A stretch of 64,000 bases of DNA from Benincasa hispida (taxonomy: Eukaryota; Streptophyta; Magnoliopsida; Cucurbitales; Cucurbitaceae). Under the pieces are notes generated by a model that saw only the letters and a list, made by a program, of their open reading frames with translations, was not told the origin of the DNA and did not search any database. Made by a program: the position numbers and the translations under genes. Below are positions 25,192 through 36,070 of this stretch, one piece after another; positions within the stretch are counted from its first letter, which is position 1; every line of letters begins with the position of its first letter. The DNA lies in assembly GCF_009727055.1 (NCBI RefSeq), contig NC_052357.1, forward strand, positions 12,660,029 through 12,724,028, written 5' to 3'.

Positions 25192-25640
25192 TCAAGCATT
25201 CCTAAAGAGTATATTCCTTTTTAGTTTAGGTACATGTTTGACATTTCTTAGCAATTTTATTGATCCATCTTTAAGTTTGAAGGAGACAAATCCAATGCCA
25301 ATGACAGAATAGGCATTGTTATTGCCCAAGTAGACTGACCCTCCATTTACTGCCTTATAAGTATTAAACCACTCCATGTTGGGTGTCATATGAAAGGAGC
25401 AGCCTAAATCCAACACCCAATCATGGTCTTTTGCTAAATTATCAAGGGCAGCAACTTCATTAGAGGTTGGTAGAGCATCATAGTAAAATAGTGAGTCTTC
25501 TTTAACGGATGCTTCAGGGACAGGAGTCCTTGATATATGATTTTTCTTTTTTTGACTCTTATGTTCATTTTTCCACTTGAGAGTTCGACAATCTTTGATT
25601 AAATGTCCTTATTTTTTTATAGTATTTGCATTTGATTTTA
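25192..25640 (-). pseudogene. Degenerate Copia zinc knuckle and protease
   Basis: At about 25590-25640 a broken CCHC knuckle reads CKYYK ... GHLIKDC across a frame break. The protease starts HDWVLDLGCSFHM near 25385-25425. The catalytic DSG of Copia proteases is DLG here (codons complementary to 25402-25410): the aspartate remains, the serine is lost. LLRNVKHVPKLKRNI follows as usual for the family. Confidence 0.8.
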
Positions 25641-25699
25641 CATTTATCCTTATTTTCTTTTGATGACTGTTGTTTTCCTTTGTTCTTTCCACTATTTCT

Positions 25700-26330
25700 T
25701 TTTTTTTTTTTGCCCTTCACAAAGAGACCTGTTGCATTCTATGATTCTTGCTTGTAGTTTTGTAGTTCAATTTCTCTGATTTTTAGTGCAGAAATGAAGG
25801 CATCTATTGATATAGATTTTCTATCATATTTTAATGCATTTTTCACTTCTTTGTATGCCTCTGGAAGATAATTTAATAGAACAAACGCATCATTATTAGC
25901 ACCAACAGATTCACCATGATTTTTAAATTCAGTGGTAATTTTTCTGAAATCATCAAGATTTTCATTTAAAGTTTTTTAAGGATTCATCTTGAATATGAAA
26001 AATTTTTCCCTCAAGAACATCTTGTTGGGAAGATCCACAGTTGCATATAGTTCATTTAGCTTATTTCATATTTTATATGTAGATTCTTGAACCACTACCT
26101 GACTAAGAACATTGTCAGTTAGATTTAGGACAATGGTACCATAAGCTGTTAGCTCAGTGATTTCTAATTCATCTTCTGTAAGTTCTTTTGGTAGCTTTGA
26201 AGGATCTTGAATTGCTTTATGTGCTCTTCGTTGTCCAAAAATTTCTTTCACCTTCGTTTTCCACAAGTCGAAAGCTCTTTTGCCATCAAACTTTTCTATT
26301 TCATACCTTGTGAATGCCATAGAATGTTGT
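25700..26330 (-). pseudogene. Degenerate Copia gag
   Basis: Opens MAFTRYEIEKFDGKRAFDLW at 26320 and continues with KVKEIFGQRRAHKAIQD and ELTAYGTIVLNLTDNVLSQV, the gag N-terminal region of Copia. The frame breaks near 26066, and later parts lie in other frames. Confidence 0.85.
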
Positions 26331-26389
26331 TAGTTCTTCAAAATTTACTTTCTTTGAAGTTTCTTGAAGTTCTTGTCTTCTTTTTGCAA

Positions 26390-26401
26390 GCTCTGATACC
26401 A
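26390..26401 (-). other. Primer binding site of the Copia element
   Basis: Complement reads TGGTATCAGAGC, matching the 3' end of plant initiator methionine tRNA. Confidence 0.92.
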
Positions 26402-26404
26402 ATA

Positions 26405-26940
26405 CGTTGGGCTTGAAGAGTCCAAATTAGGCCCAAAATTACACTTGTTTCTGAAGGGGAATATCTGGCAGGTAAAAATGTGGCTAAAAAAGGAGCCACG
26501 TAGCTAATGTAAAAGATACAAGAGGAAGCTTTGTCCTCTTTTCCTCAACATTCATATAATGGAGGCATGCACTCAGTTGAAGGTAAGAATGAAAAATCTC
26601 TCTGTCACTCTTTCGATTTCCTCTTTGATTCTTACTTACCTATCATTCTTTGATGGCTATGCAAGACGATTAAGAAATGGAGCATGGATAATCGAAGGAG
26701 TAGAATAAGAAGATGAGAGAAATATACAAGCAGATATACGTGGTTCCGTAGATTACCTATATCCACAGGAGAAGAAAAACACTCGACTTCTTGTTGGAAT
26801 TTTACAAATAAAACTCTTGCACACACCCTCTAACTTTCTCACATTTTATCATCCTTTATATAGAATAGGATGTTACACGATTAGTGACAATAATAGTGTA
26901 AATAAATGTTGTTTTCATAAGAATTGTTATATACTTGACA
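26405..26940 (-). repeat. 5' LTR of the Copia element
   Basis: Plus-strand ends are CGTTGGGCTTGAAGAG and ATACTTGACA; pair of the LTR at 21714-22248. The outermost base at 26405 is C where TG is expected, so the terminal dinucleotide has mutated. Confidence 0.9.
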
Positions 26941-26944
26941 AACC

Positions 26945-28490
26945 TAATTCAATGATATCGTAATGAAAATTCATTGTGTATGGGGAGCATAATGATAATC
27001 ATAAATTCGTTTTTTTCAACATTCACAATAATTCCTATTTGTTTCTTATGTAAAATATAAAAATAGTAATTCTTTTAATGAGAATGACTTTTAGCATAGA
27101 AGTCATCTAAATGGACTACTTTTATATTTGGCAACCAAATATCAAATGTTAGGCTAAGTAAATCAGGTAGTGTTAAGTTACCAAATCCTCTACTCGGTAA
27201 AATAAACACGAGTCAAATTTGGTCAAAGTGTTATCATAATATTAAATTTATTATCATCTATAAGTTTAAATATTTTAGTCAATCATTGATTTATGATTAT
27301 GGTATTAGAACAGAAAGTCAATCTCTTCGAATTTTTGTAATATCATTTTTCTTTATCGATTAATTTATATTTTTGAGTTAATTGATAATTTATAACTTGA
27401 TACTAGAATAGAAGGTCATGTGATCAAATCCTCATGTCAATCAATAATTTATGACAAATCAATTAAATTAACTATTATTATTATTATTATTTTATAATTA
27501 TCTTACTGCTATCTATATATTTTTAATGGATTTTTTATCCGAATTTGTGTAAACGTGAATTGAGCATATTAAATGAAGGGTTTCACAAATAAATAAAAAT
27601 AATAGAGAAAATTATTATTTGATCCTTGAGTTTTAAATGGTACAGCTTTACTGCTTTTAGCTTTCGATACATGGGTTTAGTTTTTATTGTTTTTTTATTA
27701 TTTTTATTTTTTATATTATATTTATTTATTATTAGAATGAGTGCTTAGCTTTCAATAAAAATTTACACCCTACTTATTTGTAAATAACTAATTGGAAGTT
27801 AATGTTAAAAAACCAAACAGTGAGTACTAATAAAATTCAAAAGTAAAAATCGATCTATTTGACAATCATTTATTCTTAATGGTCCGTTTTTAAAAAAATT
27901 AAGCCTATAAATATCCTTTCTATTTTTAGGTTAAAATTGATTTATATGTTAAAATAAGATGATCATCTCTTTAATAAATTTTAACTTATCTATAAGATTA
28001 AAAAAAAAGCTAAAATATAATTTAATCTTTATAGTTTTTGAATGAGAAATTTTGAGTCAATCACAAATTGTCATATCATTTACCAAACTAACGATAAGAT
28101 TATAAATAATTAAATTTTAGATTAATTAAAAGTTAACACGTGTCTCAAATTGAAGTTGAAGACATGAATTGACAAATCTCATTGATGTCACATGTTTTTA
28201 TCATGACCATCAAATTGAATCAATTTAATTAGGTCCAATTTTATATTTGCATTTGGACTAAAGTCCACTTGAGCTAAAATAATAGGCTTAATTTGACCCA
28301 TGAAGTGGGACAATATTCTTGGAGAGAAGTGTGTTTGACATTTTTTTATAAAGTATCTAAAAATTTATACAATATCACTTTTGTGTTTAATAAGTCTATT
28401 ATTATTATTATCATCATCATTATCTTTTTGTATCTAAAAGATATTTTTTTCATCAATATCTATCTATATATCTTTGTATATCTATATCTA
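26945..28490. other. AT-rich intergenic DNA with decayed retroposon bits
   Basis: 27295-27335 (GGTATTAGAACAGAAAGTC) and 27400-27450 (ATACTAGAATAGAAGGTCA followed by TGATCAAATCCTCATGTC) resemble the 5' part of Au-type SINEs. No gene seen. TATC-rich low complexity runs 28455-28500. Confidence 0.4.
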
Positions 28491-28494
28491 TCTA

Positions 28495-29361
28495 TCTATA
28501 CTATCTAAAAGGGGTTATGAGGGAGAAACATTTGATTTCTCCTTTTGCCCATTTTAGTTGATAATCATTGGGATATCTTATGTAATTTTACATTTAAAAC
28601 ATTAGAAAAAACTAATTTTATCAATAATAAATCATTTCTTTTTCAAAAAATCACATTTTATCTCTAAATTGTATGTTTTTTAACGTTTGTGTTTGAGATT
28701 CATTCAACGTTTATATAACACGTGCAACACACGCAGTTAGGGTGTTCAAAAAACCCGATGACCCAAAAAAACTGATCAACCCAATCTAACCCGTACGGTT
28801 TAGATTGGGTTATCAACTCATTTAAGTTGGGTTGGGTTCAAATAAATGAAAATTTTATGAGTTAGGTTGGTTCATGGGTTTACCTAATATAACCTAAACC
28901 AACCTGAGTTTATTATTAACTTTAATATATATATTTTTTTGTTACTTATAACACAATTATTTATACATATATTGATTTTAATTTTATTTAATTCTATTTT
29001 TTTAATAATTTATTCTTCAATCACTCTTAAAAATAGTTTCTTTGCACTTTAAAAAAACGAATCTCACTCTATAAATTGAAATTGAGTAGTTAATCTTAAT
29101 TCAATATATGAAAATAATTAAATTAGATTTTTACATATTTATGTTTTGCTTTTTTTATAACGTAATTTTAAATAAATGACCTGATTAACCCGAACCAACC
29201 CAACCCAAATATTTTATGGTTGGGTTGGGTTGGGTTCATTTTTTAATAAGAGTTATTTGGGTTGAAGAAATTTACAACTCAAACAATTTGGTTGAGTCTA
29301 AAAAGTCTTCCAACCCAACTCAACTCAACCCATGAACACCCCTACAAATAGTTCTAACTAG
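28495..29361 (+). mobile_element. Probable Helitron with a nested insertion
   Basis: Starts TCTATACTATCTAAAAGGGG after an A (28494). Near the 3' end is a small hairpin, CGTG-CAACA-CACG (about 28720-28733). After the nested element the sequence continues CAAATAGTTCTAACTAG, ending in CTAG (29358-29361) followed by T. 5'-TC, hairpin, CTAG-3' and insertion between A and T are the Helitron hallmarks. Without the insertion it would be about 260 bp and non-autonomous. Confidence 0.5.
28738..29344. mobile_element. Inverted-repeat element rich in TTGGGTT, nested in the Helitron
   Basis: Left end TAGGGTGTTCA, right end TGAACACCCCTA. The interior has mirrored AACCCAACC / GGTTGGGTT clusters at both ends around an AT-rich middle. 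Plant genomes carry many repeats with GGGGTGTTCATGGGTT ends. Confidence 0.6.
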
Positions 29362-29384
29362 TTCTATCTAAAGGGGATATGAAA

Positions 29385-29500
29385 TCTATCTAGTTTATAC
29401 TATCTAAAACATGTTATGGGCAGAAACATTCGTTTTCCCCTTTTACCCTTTTTAGATGATGGTTACGAGGTTGTATTGGGTAATTTAATAATTAAATCAA
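29385..29500 (+). repeat. Second Helitron-like 5' end
   Basis: TATACTATCTAAAACATGT, GGCAGAAACATTCG, CCCCTTTTACCC repeats the layout of 28497-28560. A third, shorter start (TCTATCTAAAGGGGATATGA) is at 29363. No 3' end was found. Confidence 0.4.
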
Positions 29501-30090
29501 TTGAAAATCTCATTTTAAATACTTTACTTTATCATTCACGTGTACTTGGTTTCAACAATCTATCAAATTTGGTTAAACATCCATTTTATTCCCACACAAA
29601 ATCTATTAATTAAATAATACTTTTGGTATGAGAATTACATGGAGGAAACACATATATGTGTGATATACCTATTGCATCTCCACCTAGACGTAGGGGGATG
29701 TGATTGAGTAGAAAAATATGAGTTTGACGAGGTTGACTATAATGTGGAAGAATTAACTCTTATGATGCAAACATGAGCAAGACTGATTTATGTTGGTGCG
29801 AGGATAATAATGTCAACATTTGGTTCAATATTATGATTCAAAGGTTTGTCCATCAAATTTAACTTATTTTACTCGAGCACGTTCCCTGTACCTAAGAATA
29901 GGTAGAGACACAATAGGTATATCGTACATATAATGTATTTTAAGAAACTTTAATAAATATTTTCAAATTTTTCTATTTCCTTATATATTAGATTGAATAA
30001 TTTTATGAATTTTTATTATAATTTTATAATTAATATTACTTAATTCATATGTTATATCAATGTATTTAATAAATAAATAAGTCTATAAAT
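29501..30090. other. Intergenic DNA, nothing recognised
   Basis: 29640-29930 is less AT-rich than its flanks but holds no frame or repeat I recognise; the rest is AT-rich. Confidence 0.5.
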
Positions 30091-30094
30091 TTCA

Positions 30095-30430
30095 TAGTAT
30101 TACAATTTTATCCTTGATATTTTAATTTCTTTCAATTTGATCCCTGGATTTCAAATTTTTTATTTTTAACATTGATTTTTCATTGAATACTCATTTTTTC
30201 ATCTTTAATTTTAATTTATGTTAATAAATTTAAATTAATTAAACAAATTATAATTAATTAAGTTTCATTACTTTTCAACACTTTTGAAATTGAATTTAAA
30301 AATTCACTTTTTAATTATTTTAAATTAATTGTGATTAAAGATATAAATTGTTTAGTCTAAATGACCAAATTGAAACAAAACGCAAATATGAAGTGTAAAA
30401 TTGTTATATTACTAATTTGAGCTTTTATGT
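30095..30430. repeat. Palindromic dispersed repeat, family P, copy 2
   Basis: Shares ACAATTTTATCCTTGATATTTTA, TTTTTCATTGAATACTCATTTT and TTTAATTTATGTTAATAAATT with the copy at 4820-5215. The right half is more decayed. Confidence 0.5.
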
Positions 30431-30729
30431 TTATAAGTTTTACCAATTTAATTTAGTAATTAATAATTATTGAATTGTATATTAGTGTTTATTTTTAATT
30501 CTATCGAACCATATTTTTTTCTGTCTTCTTTTTTTCCCCCACGAAATGAATAAAACTTAGAACGGACTATCATTCTCTATCATAAAATCAATTAGAACTT
30601 CCACAAAAGAAATTCAGAAGTTAACAAAATAAATCTAAAGCCGAATGACCCAAAATATTTGGGTTGGATTTTATGGTTTATTAAATTGATTTAATAAAAA
30701 ATAAAGGAGAAATGAAGAAGAGAGATGGT

Positions 30730-30970
30730 AGAATAAAGAAGAAGAAAGATTAGAAGATGATAGAGAGAGAAAGGGAAAGAGAAAGATACCAAAATATTAG
30801 TCATGAGTAGAGATTATTGGAAATTGGGAGAGAAGGAAGAGAGAATGTAATTATTATAAAATTATAATATTTTTCTAAATATTTTTAAAAGTACTATATT
30901 TTCATACATATTATAAAAACTACAATATAATTTCAATTTTACCATCTAGCTTGACTATGAAATATTCAAT
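30730..30970 (+). repeat. Dispersed repeat, family R, copy 2
   Basis: AGTCATGAGTAGAGATTATT, GGAAATTGGGAGAGAAGGAAG, AATATTTTTCTAAATATTTTT match the reverse complement of 21385-21650. The purine-rich left part continues the match. Confidence 0.65.
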
Positions 30971-30984
30971 TTTTAAAACCATTG

Positions 30985-31176
30985 AGGGTATGTTTGGCTA
31001 GAGGAATTGTGAAACACGAGTTTCGAGCTTCCCACTCCTTGTTTGGCCCAAGGAGTTGGTAGGTCATACTATTAAAAAACATCAATTTTATATCTTATCA
31101 ACCCCTTACACTATGGCCTAGGAGCCCACAATTATGTAGCCTTTCACTATTCCACTCCTTATCCCAAACGTCTCGT
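30985..31176. mobile_element. MITE, family M, copy 2
   Basis: Ends GAGGGTATGTTTGGCTAGAG and, inverted, GAGACGTTTGGGATAAGGAG. Internal words CACTCCTTGTTTGG and ATATCTTATCAACCCCTTA match 8727-8910. Confidence 0.65.
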
Positions 31177-31178
31177 AA

Positions 31179-31521
31179 GAGACCATTTAGGGACACTGAA
31201 TTCGTTATTATAATCAATGATTAATATAGTTTGTAAGTAAGGAGCTGACTATTATAGTCGAGGACTAAAATAATTTGCACCCTACATGCAAACTATATTA
31301 GTTTGGGTAGAAAACAGTAAATACGGTAATAAAGATGGATTGAGCGGATGGGTAGGAAATAGTAAATACTCTAATGAAAAGGGATTTCAAATAGTATTAT
31401 CGTAGTTAATTGTAAGTCATAAATAGTTGTAAACACCAATATTATTTATTTTGAACTTGAAACATGGGTGGGCTATAATAGCCCACTTCACAAACTTCAA
31501 GATGGTGGTCCAAACAACCCA
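31179..31521. mobile_element. hAT-like MITE, family H, copy 1
   Basis: AGACCATTTAGGGACACTG at the left, GGTGGTCCAAACAACCC at the right. The interior repeats family wording such as TATTATAGTCGAGGACTAAAATA, TTAGTTTGGGTAGAAAACAGT and AGGAAATAGTAAATAC. It abuts the family M element directly. Confidence 0.6.
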
Positions 31522-31639
31522 TAATTGATCTGTTATATATAAATTCAAATTATTAGTTTAATGAAAACCTAAAATTTTAATTTTATGCTTAGTAGATATG
31601 TGAATTTAATAAAATACATTGAATAGGTCAATGATATAT

Positions 31640-31740
31640 TAGAAATAAAATCGGTTTTTTTAGTATATAAAAATGAGGGGAGAATTTGAACCACAAATCT
31701 CTAGGTCCCTAACACATCAATATATTTTTTGAATTATGAT
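31640..31740 (-). repeat. SINE fragment (tRNA-like)
   Basis: The minus strand has a B-box-like GGTTCAAATTCTCCCC (complement of about 31673-31693). The A-box side is poor. Confidence 0.35.
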
Positions 31741-31859
31741 CATTTTAGCATGAGACTAAAAGTTTAAGAAACTATTATTTTTAAAAATTTAGGAACTCAA
31801 TATATATATATATAATTGAAAATTTAATAATTCATTAGAGACGTTTGGATGTTTGGAAA

Positions 31860-32540
31860 TTCACTTGATATAAAGTTCATGGATTAATTTATAATTTAAT
31901 CAATTGATAAATATAATATTTTTTTAAAGATTTAAAATCACTTTTTGACCTTAAATTTTTAGTAAAATAACAATTGAATTTCTAAACTTTAATGATTGAT
32001 AATTTTGAAAATCGCAACAATTTAGTCCGTATTATGAAAAAAAAAATCTTTAAAATCAAGGGTTAGAATTTTATATGCAACGATCTAATCTTTATAGTTT
32101 ATAAAAAAAAAATGATTTCTAGTCAATTTAACGATCTACATGTGTGAGAAATTTGATTAAACCTTGAGAATAATTTTCATAGTAAGAATTAATTCATTAT
32201 AAATCGTAAAATATAAGTAAAAAATTATTACTTATTAAAATTGAAAGACTAAATCATTACATATTTAGAAGTATAAAAACAAATTATTATCAATAAAAAT
32301 TTAAAAACTAAATTGTTACCCCCGACAAAAGTTGAGATGAATTTAAACTGATTTTATTACATGTAAAATTAAAAGAAAAATGGTGGGGATGATATTTGAA
32401 TGCAATATAATGAGGAGAGTGAAATATGATTTCCACGCTTTTTGCCGTTCCAACGCACAGACTTTTTACCTGACTTTATTTAATATTAATATTTAAAATA
32501 TATATAGAGAGAATAAGAATAATAAATGATATAATTAATT
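31860..32540. other. AT-rich DNA with decayed repeat words
   Basis: 31900-32340 holds inverted words (TGACCTTAAATTTTTAGTAA and AAAAATTTAAAAACTAAATTG), hinting at another degenerate inverted-repeat element. No gene. Confidence 0.35.
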
Positions 32541-32800
32541 AATTTGCATGACTTGAATAATTACAAGGCTCCTAAAAGCGTGACAATTGGCCAACACTGT
32601 CATCGCGTAGTTGACCTGTTACCGTTCCTTCCTGTCATCTCTCATCCGTCACCTCCTTCCTTTCTTCTTTTTTGTATTTATTATTGTCTTGTTAGGTTAA
32701 TTATTGCCTCCTCATTAATCTCTCTATTTCCTTTTTACATAATTATAAAAAGAAATTTTCTTATAACCTTTTCCTTTTTCCCATTTTAAACTTTCTTTTA
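32540..32800 (+). other. CT-rich island, unassigned
   Basis: Balanced, then CT-rich sequence (GTGACAATTGGCCAACACTG, CTCATCCGTCACCTCC). It resembles a promoter or leader, but no coding region follows. Confidence 0.3.
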
Positions 32801-32879
32801 ATCCCGTCGTTTTTCAATTTTTGTCAAATTATTTATGAAAAAATTTATTTTGAGTGAGATTTTCAAAATTAGGAAAATA

Positions 32880-33070
32880 AGAAAAATTATTTACACAACA
32901 TAATAAATTTTAATATTTTTTATAGATACCAATAGAAATCTATTTGATAGAAGTCTACTATTGATATTATGTGATGGACACTGATAGAAGTCTATCGATA
33001 TTTTATCAATATTGTTTTTCTATTTTTATAAATAGTTTGACATTTTTCTATATATATATATATATTTTAA
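32880..33070. repeat. Dispersed repeat, family S (CTATCA-core), copy 2
   Basis: ACTGATAGAAGTCTATCGAT, AGAAGTCTACTATTGATA and flanking ATAAATAGTTTGACATTTTT match the family's core and edges. Confidence 0.5.
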
Positions 33071-34570
33071 TTTCTAATTATATGTATTTAATTTTGATTT
33101 ATTGGTTTATTTTTAGTCTATAAAGTATAAACTTTCGGAAAATATTATTAAAAAACATTCACATAATAATTCATTGTATTTACAACGAATTAATGAGGTA
33201 GGTTGTGTTAGCTTTTATTTAAAATCAATATTATCCTCAATGTGACTCAGGTAAATTATCTACTATTTTATCTTTTAGACGTATTGTTTTATTAGACCAA
33301 TTAAATAAAAGATAATTTATAAATTAAGTAACAAATAATTAAAATATAGTTTCCTGATTATACAACCATAGGAATTGATTTTTTCTTTGTCTCATTAAGT
33401 AGTTATTTCTTTTTATCAAGAAATCTAATTAAGTTTTAAACGAAAAGATAGTGAAACACGATTCCTAATAAGAAGGTACGTTATTGTGAAAATCATCTAG
33501 TTCAAAAATCTTGATATTTATTGTTTTATACAATATTAAAATTTTATTGTATAATTATGAAGTTAAAACTGACAGGTTGAAATACCAGACAAATAGCTAT
33601 TAGATGAAATATATTATAATGATTACAAAAAGTAAAATGGGATATACACGACTCTTTTATAATACGTCGATTATTTTTTAAAAATAGTAACATTTCTTTT
33701 ATAAACTGCGAAACCACATTCACATTATGTCTTTTCTTTTTCTTTTGCATAAAAGTTATTATTATTATTATTTAATTAGTTTCGATTAAAAAATGAATGA
33801 TTGAATTTAAGATATTTAGACAACTAAAAGCACAACGATTAAAATAGATTTAGAAAGAAATCTAAATTACAACAATATAGTATTTTAACCATCAATTTTT
33901 TAACAAAGAGTTAAAGTGTAATTCCAAATATCAGTACACTAAAATACAAGTCCGGTAACTTTTTTTTAATTGATTTAACAATTAAATTCATTGCTAAACA
34001 AAACAAAAACACACAAAATTTATGGCACTTGAGATTCTAAAGGCAAAAGTTCAATAAATTCGAGGATTTTTTTATTCAAAAAATTGAAATATTTATTAGA
34101 ATCTCTCCTTCCAAAAGCCAACTAATTGTATTTCTTTAAAATTACACGTATAAGATTAAATTAAAAACCCATTTTAAAAAAAATCAAAACCAATTTTGAA
34201 CTTGCTTTCAAAAATACAAATTTAATATAGATAATTACATAAATAGACAAAAGAAGTATGATGAACATAATTTAATAAATGATCGAAAAGACGTTATTTT
34301 GATTCAAAGTATGTCGATTAAAATAAAATATTTAGAACTTGCACAAGTTCAATGTACATTATTATATTATACGATTTCAAGCATTCCGATTTTTTGGGAT
34401 TTTATTTTTCTTTTTAGGGAAATAGATAATTTTTTGGTGTTAGGTTTAGTATCAATCTTGTCAATTAAGTCAAATAAAATACATGAGAAGCTTATGGAAT
34501 TCAACTGCCAAATTGATTTGGACATCGTTTTCTTAAAATAATAATAATAAATAACAAAATAAAAATATTT
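33071..34570. other. AT-rich intergenic DNA
   Basis: No gene, RNA or recognisable element. Confidence 0.5.
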
Positions 34571-34574
34571 TTTT

Positions 34575-35110
34575 GTTTATAGGTTTTAAATCTAGTTATG
34601 ATTTGACGTTATATTTTAATTCCAAGAATTTGAGTTTATTCTCCTATTTAAGTTTTTAAGTTTCAAATTGTAGTATTTTTGTCCATAATTTTTTAGTTTA
34701 ACTTTTATTTAGTTTTAATATTTCAATATTTTACATGTTTACTCTTGAATTGTTGTTGATATCGGTATTAATCTTTGGTGTTAACTTTTAGTCCATCATT
34801 TAAAATAATTGTGAGGAAAAATCTTCAATTAATTTACATAGTGATAAAAAGATTGTGAAACTAATTAATTATATTTTTTTTTTCAAATTTTTTTTTAAAT
34901 TAAATAACTGACATCATTGTACTAAAAACAATTTAATAGACATTAACACTAAGAACCGAAAACGAGTATTTAGCAAAAAGGTGAAAAGTGTCAATCTTAA
35001 AACGTAGTGATAAAATGGAAACAAAACTCAAAATTTATTAGATTAAATTGTAACATTCTAAAACGTAAAGATCAATGAAAATTAACCTAAAAATTAAGAA
35101 ATGTAGCTAA
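34575..35110. repeat. Palindromic dispersed repeat, family P, copy 3
   Basis: Left-half words TTAGTTTAACTTTTATTTAG and ACATGTTTACTCTTGAATTG are mirrored on the right by GAGTATTTAGCAAAAAGGTG and ATGGAAACAAAACTCAAAAT. The arms are several hundred bp apart in total. Confidence 0.55.
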
Positions 35111-35114
35111 AGTG

Positions 35115-35198
35115 AACCTGACTCATTGATATTGACATAACCTCCGATCTTAGAATTCAAAGGTTTAATCTCCCATCACGTAGTTATTGTATTAAAAA
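35115..35198 (+). repeat. SINE copy with A box, B box and TTGTATT tail
   Basis: A-box-like GACTCATTGATATTGACAT, B-box-like AAGGTTTAATCTCCC and 3' tail TTATTGTATTAAAAAAA, in the order of a tRNA-derived SINE. Confidence 0.55.
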
Positions 35199-35279
35199 AA
35201 GTTAAGAAACGTGAATATTTTGAAATACCATATTGAAAAAAACTAAACCCAAAACTTAAAAGGTTAAATATATATATTT

Positions 35280-35790
35280 CTAAACTGACAAATATTAGTT
35301 TATATCCACGAACCATGGGAATTATATCAATTTAAACCCTAATAATAATCGTGTCAATTTAAACCCAAATTTTGGTTAGTATCAATTTAAAACTCAAACT
35401 AAAAATTGTATCAATTTAAACCTAAATTTTGGGTAGTATCAATTTAAAGCCTAAACTAACAATTGTGTCAATTTAAACCCAAACTTTCGGATGGTATCAA
35501 TTTAAAGCTCAAACTAATAATTGCATCACTCCAAATCATAAACTTTCATAAGTATATCAATTTAAATCTTCAATTTTCATAAGTGTTTCCAACTAAAACA
35601 TAATGGAGAATTTAATTTGATACATTTATGAAACTTCAAAGCTTAAATTGATACATTTATAAAATTTCAAAGTTTAAATTGATATAATTATTAATTTAAA
35701 ATTTAAATTGATACAATCATTAGTTTTGAGTTTAAATGGATGCAAATTCCAAAATTCAAGTATATAAATTGATATTTACCTTTCATTAAA
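35280..35790. mobile_element. Inverted-repeat element with tandem subunits
   Basis: Left end AATATTAGTTTATATCCACGAA, mirrored on the right by TATATAAATTGATATTTACC. Inside, the word GTATCAATTTAAACCCAAA recurs every 50-60 bp in the left half (at least five times), and its complement TTTAAATTGATACA recurs in the right half. Confidence 0.65.
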
Positions 35791-35799
35791 AAAAATAAA

Positions 35800-36070
35800 A
35801 AGATAAAAAGTCGGTATTTGAAGTTTGTGGTCTGGCGGTAGGGACGGCTGAGCGCCGCCGCATGCGGTGGTTCGGTGGCTAAAAAAAAAACCTGAGAATT
35901 GATTATTATTATTTTAAAAAATATTTGCTCAAACAAGTTCCAAAAAAAGCTGCAGAAAAAGAGTGAATTGATATTGTATGGGTTTGCTTTATAGGAAGGC
36001 ACTTGATTTTGTTCAGAAGGGAGATTTCTTGGGTAAACCAGAAAGGCTGCTAAAAATCTTTTGGAGTTAA
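35800..36070. other. Short GC-rich insert in AT-rich DNA
   Basis: 35821-35880 is about two-thirds GC and contains CCGCCGCATGCGGTGG (core palindrome CCGCATGCGG), directly followed by A10. 35930-36060 also has balanced composition. It may be a captured exon or retroposed piece; nothing recognised. Confidence 0.3.

Larger units (their letters stand above)
21714..26940 (-). mobile_element. Complete but inactive Copia (Tork-like) LTR retrotransposon
   Basis: Two LTRs of about 535 bp flank a degenerate gag-pol read on the minus strand. The PBS is TGGTATCAGAGC (complement of 26390-26401), matching initiator tRNA-Met, directly inside the 5' LTR. The polypurine tract AATGTGGAGATT (complement of 22249-22260) abuts the 3' LTR. 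Domain order is gag, protease, integrase, reverse transcriptase, RNase H, which is Copia order. By eye the LTRs differ at roughly one site in eight to ten, so the insertion is old. I see no clear 5-bp target duplication. Confidence 0.92.

Noticed and set aside
28738..29344. TTGGGTT runs as interstitial telomere repeat
   Set aside because: Plant telomere units are TTTAGGG; these are TTGGGTTGGG clusters mirrored inside a TIR element.
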